From NCBI GenBank assembly GCA_003117195.1, contig BDSI01000059.1:62001-126000 (forward strand): a stretch of DNA of 64,000 nt, read 5' to 3'. Numbering within the stretch: the first letter of the stretch is position 1; each line of letters begins with the position of its first letter. The position numbers and the translations under genes are program-made. The DNA comes from Eudorina sp. 2006-703-Eu-15 (taxonomy: Eukaryota > Chlorophyta > Chlorophyceae > Chlamydomonadales > Volvocaceae). The notes beneath the pieces are model-generated. The model worked only from the letters and a program-made list of their open reading frames with translations. It was not told the DNA's origin and searched no databases. Below are positions 54,462 to 64,000 of this stretch, piece by piece.

Positions 54462-57400
54462 TCACGGCCGCACATCCGCCACGTGACACAGCACCTTATC
54501 CAGCTCCCCGGACAGGTGCGGTGCGGCGGCCTTGAGCTCCTCCAGCAGCGCCACCACCCGCCCCAGCTTCTCCTGAGCCTTGGCCAGCTCGGCGGTCACG
54601 AGCCCCGGCTCCTCCACCACGGGTCGGTAACGGCCCGCCTCGAGGTCCTGAGGGAGGGAGGGAGGGAGGGAGGGGGGGGCGAGGGGACGGGGGAGGGGTA
54701 TTACGTATTAGGTTATACGGTGGACATATTCATGCTGCGCTGCTGCTGCCAGAGCAAAGCTCCAGGGAGGTCGGTTGGGAGAAAGACAAGGCCGGGCGGG
54801 TGCTTGGTTGGTGCTTGGTTGGTGCTTGGTTGGCGTTTGGTTGGGTACGTTTGGTTGGGTACGGTAGGATGGGGTGGGGCTATCAGCAGCAACAGGTTGG
54901 GTGGCTTCTTGCAGTTTCGGTGTCTTGCTCGACACGGAGGAGATTCGGTGTGGCAGTTGGAAGAGAAGGCAACAAAATGTAACAGGATGAGAAATTCGAC
55001 CAGCCAACCTTCCGTTGACAGGATTGGTGGGTTCAACGCAACCGGGCCCCCACCTCCTCCTCACACAGTACCCAAGGCCACGTTAGCATTCCACGTACCC
55101 TAGGCGTGCCCAGGTTCGTTTCTGGGCTTGTTGTCTCCACTTTGACACCGAGCCCCAGAATTTCCAATGTACCACACAACCCAGACCTGTCAACTTCCTA
55201 CAACCCACCCCCCTACCCACCCCCACCCCCGGGTCTACCAATCACATACACCCCCACCCTACCCCGTAGCTGGAGATCCTGGTACAGTTGATTCAACGGA
55301 CTTTTGCTCTGGCAACAGCTCAGTTTGAATATGTCTACCAATTTCCAATACCCCACCCCCCGGGCCTACCCCACCCCCCGGGCCTACCCAACCCCCGGGC
55401 CTACCAATCACATACATACACCCCCACACTATACCCCGCACTCCGCCCGCCCGCCCGCACCTCGAGCCGCTTGGTGGTCCTCTGCGCCCGCGCGGTCGCC
55501 AGCAGCAGCCCGTACCGCGTGTTGACGGCCGACACCGTCTCCAGCCGCAGCGCCTCCTCCGCGGTGCGCAGCTGCTGGCAGGCGGCGTCCGTGGCCGCGA
55601 CCGCCTCCGAAACCGACTGACGCTGCTGCTCCAGGGCCGCCACACGCTGCTCCGTTGATGAGATCTCGCGCTCGGTGTCCTGCACAGGCGGCCGAGGGCG
55701 CGCGCGGGGAGGCGGCGGGGGAGGACCGGAGGGGGGATATAGGAAACTGGTGGACATATTCAAACTGTGCTGCGCCAGAGCAAAAGGGAGGGATGACCAG
55801 TTGGGGTCGAGGGAGGGAGGGGTACAGCGAATTCGTAGGCTCAGGTAAGGGAGGGGGACAGGGTGTAAAAAAAGGCCATGCAGCCGGGGATTTGGCCAGC
55901 GCTCCGTTGCACTTTTCAAGAATCAAACCAAAGCCCCATACCCTTCCATAAAAGGGAAACACACGCCCCGCCCCGCCCCGCCCCGCCCCAGCCCGCTCAC
56001 CTTGATGGACCTGGCCAGGTCAGCGGTGGCCTTGTCGAGCTGGTTGCGCGTGAGGGCCGAGGTGGAGGAGGCCGCGGGTGAGCGGGCCGACGTGGCGGCG
56101 GAGGCGGGAGGCGCGGTGGCCTTGGCCTTGGCCACCGTGGCCCGCCCCTTGACGGTGATGATCTCGCGCTTCATCAGGGCCCTCTCCATGTCGGCCACCA
56201 GCTTCTCCTGAGGGGGCGGGAGGAGCGGGCAGGAGGGGACGGGAGGGCGCAGGAGAGGAAGAACAGTGGGGCGGGGGCTGGGTTGGTGGACGGATAGGAG
56301 GCGCGCGTGGGTGTGTGGGTGGGGTTACGGACCGGCCCTACGCAACAGACAGCCCACAGTCTGAATCCTTTCCGGGCTTGTTCGGTTCGCCATTCAACCC
56401 CCACACACTGACCATCCCCCACGCGCCCACCCCACCCCGCCGCACCCAAGCACCCACCTCCCCATCCCATCCCACCCGCAGCCTTACCTCAACCGCCCTC
56501 CCACCCACCCGCCCACGCTACCCTCCCACCCACCCGACTACCCTCCCAGCCACCCAGGCCCACCTGCAGCCGCATCAGCTCCCCTAGCCTCAGCTGCATC
56601 CGATGGATCTCCTTCTTCATCTCGCCCACCACGTCCTGCCCCACGGTGGGGTCCATCACCTCCGCCATCTCCTTCTCCAGCTGGATCTTCCGCTCCCACA
56701 GCATGATCTGCCGCTCCGCCTCCACGATCTCCGACAGCGTGTCGCGCTTCGCCACGCGGCCCTGCACGCGAGCGGCCGGCCGGGCGGGCGGGGTTGCGGG
56801 CGGGCGGGGTTGCGGGCGGGCGGGGGTGCGGGCGGGCGGGCCACGGGGAGGTGTGTTTAGCAACATAGCAAGGACCCGGCCCGAAGAATCCAGATGCGAA
56901 AACGGTGTGTTGCTACACGTCAGCGCGGGACAACGACAGCAAGGTGAGCGGCGGCGGGCATGTGCGCCGCCGGTCTGTGTATGTGCGGGTGTGTGTGTAT
57001 AAGAAAGCTTAGCCGCGAGATACGAGGAGTGCAGCTCGATCACCGTCGATGCAAATGACGACACCCGGAACCCCGCCCCACCTCCTCGATCTGGCTGTTC
57101 AGCTTGGCCGCCTCCTCCTCCATCACCCGCAGGTCGTTCATGATGCGACCCTCCAGGTTGAAGTTGTCCTCCGCCAGAGCCGCGCGCGCCGCGGCGTTGG
57201 TGGCGATCAGCCCGTTGACCCGCTGCAGGTCCACGTGCAGCCGCGCCATGCCCGAGCTGAGCGTCTTGATGGCCCGCTCCTGCCCCTCCAGCTGCTGCTC
57301 CAGTCGCCGCTTCTTCTGGAACAGCACCGTGTGCTCGGCGCGCAGCCGCGCCAGCGTCTCCGTCAGCCCGCCGTTCTCGTTCTGGAGACCCACAAGCTCC

Positions 57401-60400
57401 TGGAGGGGGCGTAGTACGGGGCGTAGTACGGAGTGTAGTACGGAGTGTAGTGCGAGGCGTGTAAGGGGCGTAGTATGGGGTGTAGTACGAGGCGCGTAAG
57501 GAGCATAGTACGAGGCGTGTAAGGAGCTTAGTACGGGATATAGTACGGGGCATGAAAGGAGCGAAGTACGGGGCGTTAACACCCGCCGAGCCACCCAGCA
57601 GTAACCCCCGCCGGCGCGTCGTTGCCTGCACATGGGCCGAGAGCCCGTCGCCCGCCGCCGCCGTCGCCGCCGCCGGCACATCCACCCGCGCGCCCGGGTT
57701 CGTTTTCCTGGTTTCGGTCATTTCAACGTGACCCCGCGCGCCCCTCCCTCTCCCTTGTCATTTCGCCCTCAGCGTGAAATCAGCGTCACCCCGCGTGCCC
57801 CTCCCTCTCCCTGGCCCAGCCCAGCCCACCTGCTGGTAGTTGATCCAGCGGCGCTGCAGCTCCTTGCTCTCCTGCGCCTTGGTGTCGATCTCGCGCTGCA
57901 GGTTCTTGATGGTGGCCTCCAGCGGCCCCGTCTCCTCCCCCGTGCCGCGAGCGTCCACGATGCGCTCGTACCTGCTCATGTCAACATGGCAACCCGCAAC
58001 AACAAACGCACCCGGAAAACAAACAGGTCACAGCTACAACACGAACTACTTTGCCATTACCAAGAACCACGAACCAGCAACCCAATGAGCAACCCAACAA
58101 CATCGTCGGGGCGGTGACATCGCCGGCCGCCCCTCCGTAAGCCCGTAGGCCCCGCGAAGCCGCGATACGTCACCGAACTCAGGGTGCCATACCCGCGAGG
58201 TGGCCCCTTCCCCCACAGACTGAACCGGTCCTCGCCGCCCTGGATCTGGATCTGGAGCTGGAGGCGAGACAAACCCACGTCCCAAGGTGTGAAAGAGACA
58301 CATCCACATCAACGCGGCGAGAAGGATGACCGCCCGCAGTCACCCTTCCCTTCGCAGGAGCCGTGTCCGGGGAGTTCATAAAAAAAGCGGGAAACCCCAG
58401 AACCCCTCCCTCCCACCGGGAGAACCCATGCAGCCCCACCCCACCCCACCCCTGGGGGTTTGGGCTGTTCCTCTTCTTAACCCCACCCCAAACGCCAACC
58501 GACCTTCGGTTGAGGATGTCGATCTCGCGCGTCTTCTTCTCGATCTCATCGTTGCGCCTCTTGATCTCGAGTTCGTACTTCTCGATGGTACGGCCCTTGT
58601 CCCGCAGCTCCTCGTCCAGCAGGCTGAGCGTCTCCGCCAGGCGCGTGTTGTGCGCCTCCGTGTTAAGGATGTCGACCTGCCGAGGCGAAGGCAAAGGTGG
58701 TGTTAGGGGTGGGCGAGGGGGCCCGGAAGGAAGGGCATGGTGGCGGTGGTGGTGAGGATGGTCCGATGAGGATTAATGAAATGCAACGCGAGCGCCAGGG
58801 TTGTGAGTACTGCCAGGCGGTAATTGACGGTTGACGGTTGACGCTTGACGGGTGGTGGTTGGTGGGCGGAAGGTTCTACAAGACGAGACACGAGAGACCC
58901 AGATAGGGCTGCATCCTTCCGCTTAGCCTCCCCCCTCGCCGGGGCTCGGATCCCCAGGGTTAGGATAGCTGCTTTGCTGTTCCGTAACAAGATCCAAACC
59001 CCCAACCCGAGCTCCCGCCGCCCGGCCCCCACCTGCAGCTTGGCCGCGGATCTCTGGACAAAATGGCGGGGGTCCCATTGATCTCTGGCGCCCTGTTGTG
59101 CTGAGCACGACCCAAACCCCCAGCCCCATTTCCCGCCGCCCAGCCCCATTTCCCGCCGCGCAGCCGCACCTGCAGCTTGGCCAGCTCGTTCTCCGTCTCC
59201 ACCACCGCCAGCTCCTCCGCTCGGATCTTTCGCCGCAGCTCGCTGGTGTCGGAGGCGGTCTTGGAGGTGGCCTTCTCCGCCGTGGTCTGGTCGGACAGCG
59301 CCGACAGCATCTCCTCCTCCAGGCTGCGGCTCTCAGCCGCCACCTTGGTCACCGCCCGGTCCACTGCGTCCGCCTCGCCCTGGGTGTGGGTGTGGGTGTG
59401 GATGGGGGAAAAAGGTGTAGGCATAGGTGTGCGTGCGGGATGGCGTAGGCGGCAAGGGGTACAAGAAAATAGTATAAAAGGGGCCGCCAAGCAAGCGGGT
59501 TTGGCAGGCAAGCGGGTTAGACAGGCAAGCGGGCTAAGCCGGCACGTTGAGCAGGCAAGGAGATAAGCAACACGCGGGGTAAGCAGGCAAAGGGTAAGTA
59601 GGCAGGGCGGGATGAAGGCGAGCAGGCCTGCAGGAATGCAAGTCGGTGCGGTCGCGTTGGTGCGGGCAGGCAAGGGCGGCCCAGGGCGCCCGCCCCTGTA
59701 AGGCCCGGGAAAGGCGGCGCAGCTGCGAAAAAACGTAGACAGCCAACCCGTGCCCCCCGCTGGCTCCTTCCCCGGCCCCGCGCCTCCACCGTTCGCCCAC
59801 CTGCAGCGCCTTCTTCTCCGCGTTCACCCGGGACACCTCCGCCTCCGTGTGCTCTAGCGACTTGGCCAGCTTGGACAGGATCTCCTGCAGCCGGGCCTGA
59901 GGAGGAGGAGGAGGAGGACGAGGAAGACGAGGAAGACAAAGAGGACTAAGAAGGGCAACACGGAACGAGCCATGTGGGAAAGTCCGGTGGGCTTACAACA
60001 AGCAGCGAATCTGGGAAAGGAGTGCCCCCCGATGGGTGCCCCCCGAAGCCGCGGTGGTCGTGCTCACCTGGCGCTCCTGGGCCGCCTCGATCTGCTTCTG
60101 TACGAACACCGAGTCGCCCTCCACCTTCCGGACCACCGCCGTCAGCGCCTCGTGCTTGAGCTGCTCCTTGATCACATCCTGGGGAGGGGGCGTGGTTGGT
60201 GGGTTCGTGGGAGTGGTTTTGTGGGTGTGGCTTGTAGGTGTGGTTTTTGTGGACGTGGTTTGTTGCTTGTGGAGGGTTAATGGGTGTAGTTTGGAGATGG
60301 CCACTGTCACCGGCTGCTGTTTCGCGGCTCAGTTCTCCATTCCCACACTTCCCGGAACAGGCACCTGCGCTGTCAGCGCGTATGACCCGTGTCGGGGATG

Positions 60401-62301
60401 GGCTCGGTCGGGTTGGTCAATCAGACGCCCAAAGCAACACGCGGCCAGCCCCGCCGCAGCCCCCTCCAGCCCTCTTGCAGCCCGCTTCCAGCCCTCAATC
60501 GTCGCCCCCGACGCACCTTCTTGTATCCCTCAACCTCCAGCGCTAGCGACAGCTCCTGCTGCTGCTGCTCCCGCATACCGTCCTGGATGGCGGACAGAGC
60601 CTCGTCGCGCCTTCGGGATGGAGAGTGGTGGCGGGCGGGGCGCGGACGCAACAGCAGTTGGGGCCGGGGTTGCGCGGCGATTGGCGAGGGCGAGAGGCAG
60701 GGAGAGGAACAAGGACAGGAACAGGGGCAGGGACAGGGGAGCGGCTCTGAGGAGGGACGTCCCCGATCCTGTCCGGGGAGCAACAGCGCACACCGGCACC
60801 CCTGCCCCTAGACGACCAGGAACCGCCGCAGGCGGCAGCCAGAGCCCCGACCCCCAAGTGCTGGCGCCCGCTGGACGGGATGAGGCGGCCCTGAGAAGTG
60901 AGAACCCGCCGGGCTGAAGGAGCTGTAAGAACACGGCGGCCCAGGTCGAAGGAGACCGGACACGTCGCGGCTCCAGGGAACCTACATCGACCACGTCGGG
61001 CCATCCGCACACACCCGTCCACCAGCGCCCGAGGAGACGTGCGGCTGCTCGCGATCCAAATACCAGTCCCAATCCGGATGCTAATCCAGACCCAGATTCC
61101 GATCCGCATCCTGGTCCGGACCTACTTTTGAATGGCCAGCAGGCTGCTCTTCCACTGCGCCACCAGCTGCTTCTTCTCGAAGTGCACGTTCTCCATCTCG
61201 GCCTGGGGACCCGAGAGGCGGGGGCGGGAAGGCCGGGGCGGGCAGGAGGAGGAGGCGGGTGGGGAGGAGGGGGCGGGGCAGGAGGAGGAGAACAACAAGT
61301 GGGCGAAGGTCATTGGCTGCGCTGACTGACTGAGCATGTGGGTTTGGCGTGAGTACTATCAGTCTGTTGTGTCAGGGTCTGTATGTTTGGTGACAAGGGG
61401 AACCGGCCGGGATTGCACGTCAAGCGGGTGAAGGCGACAGGGGAGCGCGTGGCGGCCTCTGCAGCTGCGTCTCTCAGCGCCCGACAGGGGGTCCCTCTGA
61501 CCCCAAACGCCGCCGACACCCAAGGGGCACCACGCCACAGGTGCACGACAGGGCGCCACCACTGCGGGCCCGCCGAAGGCTACCCCTGGGGGCAATCGCA
61601 CGCATCCTCGGGGCGCCCGGCAAGGGAACCCCATCAACCGAACCTCCCCTCTGGACACCCTGCAACCCGGGCTTGCAACCCGGCTCCGAAACCCGGCCCC
61701 GGCGGAAGCGCACCTCGGCCTCCGCCAGCGTCTCCAGCGCGGCGCGGGTTTCCCGCTTCTGCGCCTCCAGCTGCGCCGACACCAGCGCCATCTGCTGCTG
61801 GGCGCCCTTCAGGTTCTCCTGCAACGTGTCGATCCTGGACGGTTGCGGGGAGTGGGGGTGGGGGAGGAGGGGATACAGGAAATTGGTAGACATTTTTCAA
61901 ACTGCGCTGCTGCTGCGGGGCAAGGGAAGCAATCGAGGCGGCGGTGGGTCGGCGGCCAGGGTGGGCGCACCGAATGGGTGCAACGAAACCGGGGGGATGC
62001 CGAAGTGCCGCGGCACACGGCACGGCGCCAAGTGGCCGCAGGAAGGACGGGAAGCGGTTGAGCGCGCTGTGGAGGAATGACATTAAATATGGCCCCGTTG
62101 ATGTCAATCAAGACAGCGCCCTCACCCCTTTGCGCCGCGGGCCGGAAGGGTGTGACAGCGGTTGCGGGACGGGTGGTGCGGAGTGGAGGATGCGCCCACC
62201 CATGCCCGCGATGCAGCAGAGTCGGGCTGGCCCGGCCACATCCGGGTTTGGGGTTTGGGGTTGGTACCCACCGAGCCGCCAAGGGCCTCCACGTACATCA
62301 T

Positions 62302-62332
<31 letters not shown>

Positions 62333-62967
62333 AATTCCTTGATCCATTTAACTCTCATGCCTCCCAAGTCGCAGTCGCCCCTCCTCCCTAGACCAGACGC
62401 GCCCTGCAGTCGCCCCTCCTCCCCAGACCAGACGCGCCCAGGTCGTCACCTGAAGTCCTGCTCCATCTTGGCCTTCTCCATCTTCTGGACGGCCTCCTCC
62501 GCGGCGTAGGCCGCCCGCCGGGTCACCGCGATCTCGCCCTGCACTCACCCGCCCAGCCCCAGCCCCAGGGACGCGGACGGGGAGCAGCGGTCAGCACCAT
62601 GCGCCGTATGCAGTCCGCCGAGCGGGCCGGGACGGACCCGACGGGCCCAACTGCGGTATGGTTGGGGGCCGGAGGCACCCCCCTTACGCTCCCCTTCCCA
62701 CGTCCCTGGCCCCCTCCCTGTCCTGGACCCCCTCCACCTCGCGCATGCCGCTCCGGTCCGACCCCTCCCCGCGCCCGCGCACAGTTCTGTACCCCGGACA
62801 ATCTCCCATTTGTCAATAGGGACAGCGAAACCGCAAAAGGAATATTCCCCAGCCCTCCCTCCCGCCGCGTGCCCGCCCCTGCCAGGCACCTTCATGGCCT
62901 CGTTGTACTCCTCCACTTGCTTGAGGGTGGCGCCCAGTCTGTCGAGCTCCAGTTGGAACTTCTCAAC
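54462..62967 (-). CDS. CCDC40: Coiled-coil axonemal protein CCDC40 (FAP172), C-terminal 772 residues
   Basis: CCDC40 with CCDC39 forms the 96-nm ruler that positions dynein arms and radial spokes in motile cilia. Fifteen minus-strand exons agree in phase: 62890-62967, 62450-62538, 61714-61834, 61126-61202, 60517-60610, 60068-60178, 59801-59896, 59170-59379, 58504-58676, 57830-57971, 57082-57399, 56564-56761, 56001-56207, 55461-55679, 54462-54647. They yield 772 residues to TGA. Nearly all is coiled coil. Blocks match human CCDC40 in order: VEKFQLELDRL, QWKSSLLAIQKRDEA, EVEGYKKDVIKE, NRRYERIVDARGTGEETGPL, EAERQIMLWERKIQLEKEM, EIHRMQLRLGELM and EKLVADMERALMKRE. Human CCDC40 has a further several hundred N-terminal residues, so this gene continues past the right edge. 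An Ala/Ser-rich insert interrupts the coil near 56050-56150. Confidence 0.93.
54719..54759 (+). repeat. Dispersed element copy in the last CCDC40 intron
   Basis: GGTGGACATATTCATGCTGC followed by GCTGCTGCTGCCAGAGCAAA matches the shared core found in SBP gene introns. Confidence 0.7.
55224..55440. repeat. Direct repeats flanking a dispersed element copy
   Basis: CGGGTCTACCAATCACATAC (about 55228) and CGGGCCTACCAATCACATAC (about 55398) begin two closely similar segments of about 40 bases ending CCCCCAC..CTA..CCCCG. They flank the minus-orientation element at 55270-55348 and a small CCCCGGGCCTACC array. Confidence 0.7.
55270..55348 (-). repeat. Dispersed element, long-form copy in a CCDC40 intron
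   Basis: On the minus strand this reads GGAAATTGGTAGACATATTC, then CAAAAGTCCGTTGAATCAAC and TGTACCAGGATCTCCAG. Its second half matches the copy at 46557-46622, 9 kb away in another gene. Confidence 0.75.
55740..55789 (+). repeat. Dispersed element copy in a CCDC40 intron
   Basis: AGGAAACTGGTGGACATATT, then CAAACTGTGCTGCGCCAGAG and CAAAAGGG: one of the best short-form matches to the consensus. Confidence 0.75.
56776..56845. repeat. GGGCGGGC-rich array in a CCDC40 intron
   Basis: Units of about 18 bases, GCGGGCGGGCGGGGTT, repeat three to four times just upstream (in transcript direction) of the acceptor of exon 56564-56761. On the plus strand the G runs could form quadruplexes. Confidence 0.75.
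57411..57585. repeat. GTAGTACG-containing minisatellite in a CCDC40 intron
   Basis: About ten degenerate units of 15-20 bases contain TAGTACGGGG, TAGTACGGAG or TAGTACGAGG, interrupted by GCGTGTAAGG. The array directly abuts the acceptor side of exon 57082-57399. Confidence 0.8.
61876..61922 (+). repeat. Dispersed element copy in a CCDC40 intron
   Basis: ACAGGAAATTGGTAGACATT followed by CAAACTGCGCTGCTGCTGC matches the element head and core; the tail after it is diverged. Confidence 0.7.
62298..62334. repeat. (CAT)n(CAG)n microsatellite
   Basis: About eight CAT/ATC units are followed by about five CAG units within the CCDC40 intron 61835-62449. Confidence 0.85.
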
Positions 62968-64000
62968 CTGGGCGGGCGGGCGGACGGAGAGGGTGGCGGG
63001 GCGGGGCGGACGGAGAGGGTAGGGTGGGTAGGAAGGTAGGGTGGGTAGGGAGGTAGGGAGGACATACTGATGAGGCACGGGAACGTGGAGGTAAGGTGGT
63101 GGGCCAAGTGGGTTGGCGGGAAGCGCGCAGCGGGTTCGCAACCGGACGGCTGACCACCGCTGCCACAGCCAAGAACCTTCTGGGAGAAGATTTGAGTCGC
63201 GGACAACCCCCAGCAGCTGCCGGCGAAATTGAAGGTTAGGGTAGAAGAGCACCAACGCGCCAACGGTGCCGGGCGCAGCCGCTCGAGTCGCTGCCCGGGA
63301 TGGGATCATGACTGGGCCTCCACCGGGCAGCCGCGGGTACCCAGATGGTGACTGACTGCAGCAGGAGAGGGGACGCTGCTCGGGTGATCATAAAAGCGGC
63401 GCGCGGCTGCGCTTAGCCGCTGAACCCTGGAAGTCGCTGCTGCTGCTGCTGCTGCTGCTGATCCCGCCTTCTCCGGTGCTTAAGTGCAAACACAGCCCCG
63501 GCTGTGTCCGACGATTGGCGCGGGGCTGGCGGTCAGCGCCGCAGCGACAGGCAGCGCCCCCCAAGCGCTTGCGCTGCGCCGTTGCGGCCCGAAAGCAGCC
63601 GCACTCTGTATCGCTCCGCCGCACCGCCAAGGCCGCGTTGCTGCTGCTGCCACCGCCGCTGCTGCTGCCACCGCCGCTGCTGCCACCACCGCCACTGCTG
63701 CTGCCACCACCGCCACTGCTGCTGCCACCGCCGCTGCTGCTGCCACCGTCGCTGCTGCTGCCACCGCCGCTGCTGCTGCCACCGCCGCTGCTGCTGCCAC
63801 CGCCGCTGCTGCTGCCACCGCCGCTGCTGCTGCCACCGCCGCTGCTGCTGCCACCGGCCCACCGCTGCTGCAGCCACCGCCGCTCTCCGGGACAGCGGCA
63901 GCTGCCGCAGCTGCCGCAGCTGCCGTAGCTGCCGTAGCTGCCCTGCGGGGGTTCCCTGGCGGCCTCTGCCCCTCTGACCCCTGCTCCTCGCGTCGGTTGC
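62968..64000. other. CCDC40 upstream intron or N-terminal region, exons not resolved
   Basis: The exon starting at 62967 begins with a clear CAG acceptor, so a CCDC40 intron starts here and the rest of the gene lies to the right. I could not find another exon matching conserved CCDC40 in the last kilobase. A Gln/Ser/Ala-coding triplet array is present at 63640-63862. Confidence 0.5.
63640..63862. repeat. 18-bp CTGCTGCTGCCACCGCCG tandem array
   Basis: About twelve units of CTGCTGCTGCCACCGCCG, with a few CCACCACCGCCA variants, run in tandem. All three frames on each strand stay open, giving Ala-, Gln/Trp/Arg- or Ser/Gly-type repeats on the minus strand. Whether it is coding in CCDC40 cannot be told. 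Confidence 0.88.

Noticed and set aside
63388..63630. Minus-strand open frame with a Ser run as a CCDC40 N-terminal exon
   Set aside because: No coiled-coil or CCDC40 similarity and no clear donor in frame; left as unresolved.

Overview
The window looks like nuclear DNA of a flagellated green alga, most likely a chlorophyte close to Chlamydomonas and Volvox. Reasons: GC-rich sequence, many short exons with GT-AG introns, many (CA)n/(TG)n and trinucleotide repeats, and the gene set. That set combines an SBP-box (green-lineage) transcription factor, a plastid-type ATP/ADP translocase and CCDC40 of motile cilia. Species is inference; no rRNA or organelle marker is present.

Seven protein genes can be spliced by hand with matching intron phases. 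From left to right: ATP23 mitochondrial protease (-, 1032-2882); plastid-type nucleotide transporter (+, about 3729-9507, N-terminal exon unresolved); an 11.5 kb convergent gap rich in simple and dispersed repeats; a CDKL-like protein kinase of 1567 residues (-, 20995-30315); a 4.5 kb lower-GC divergent gap with a probable retroelement end; an NSE2/MMS21-like SUMO ligase (+, 34805-37504); a 4.6 kb convergent gap; a BTB-BACK-SBP fusion (-, 42128 to about 48437, start unresolved); FHIT (-, 50924-52633); and the 3' part of CCDC40 (-, 54462-62967, continuing past the right edge).

The genes do not form one pathway. Two may relate to cilia: CCDC40, part of the 96-nm axonemal ruler, and the CDKL kinase, whose family includes regulators of ciliary length. 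ATP23 and the nucleotide transporter both serve organellar energy metabolism. NSE2 belongs to the SMC5/6 complex and FHIT hydrolyses dinucleoside polyphosphates.

The most unusual items are: (1) the BTB-BACK-SBP protein, supported by eight consecutive phase-compatible exon junctions; (2) an NSE2 SP-RING lacking all four canonical zinc ligands; (3) a three-copy repeat with a hairpin kept by compensatory changes that ends in TGTAA, the usual volvocine polyadenylation signal; (4) a short dispersed element found mainly in introns of two neighbouring genes; (5) an interleaved inverted repeat with 47-bp perfect arms in an intron. Exon borders were read from splice consensus, phase and family conservation, without transcripts.
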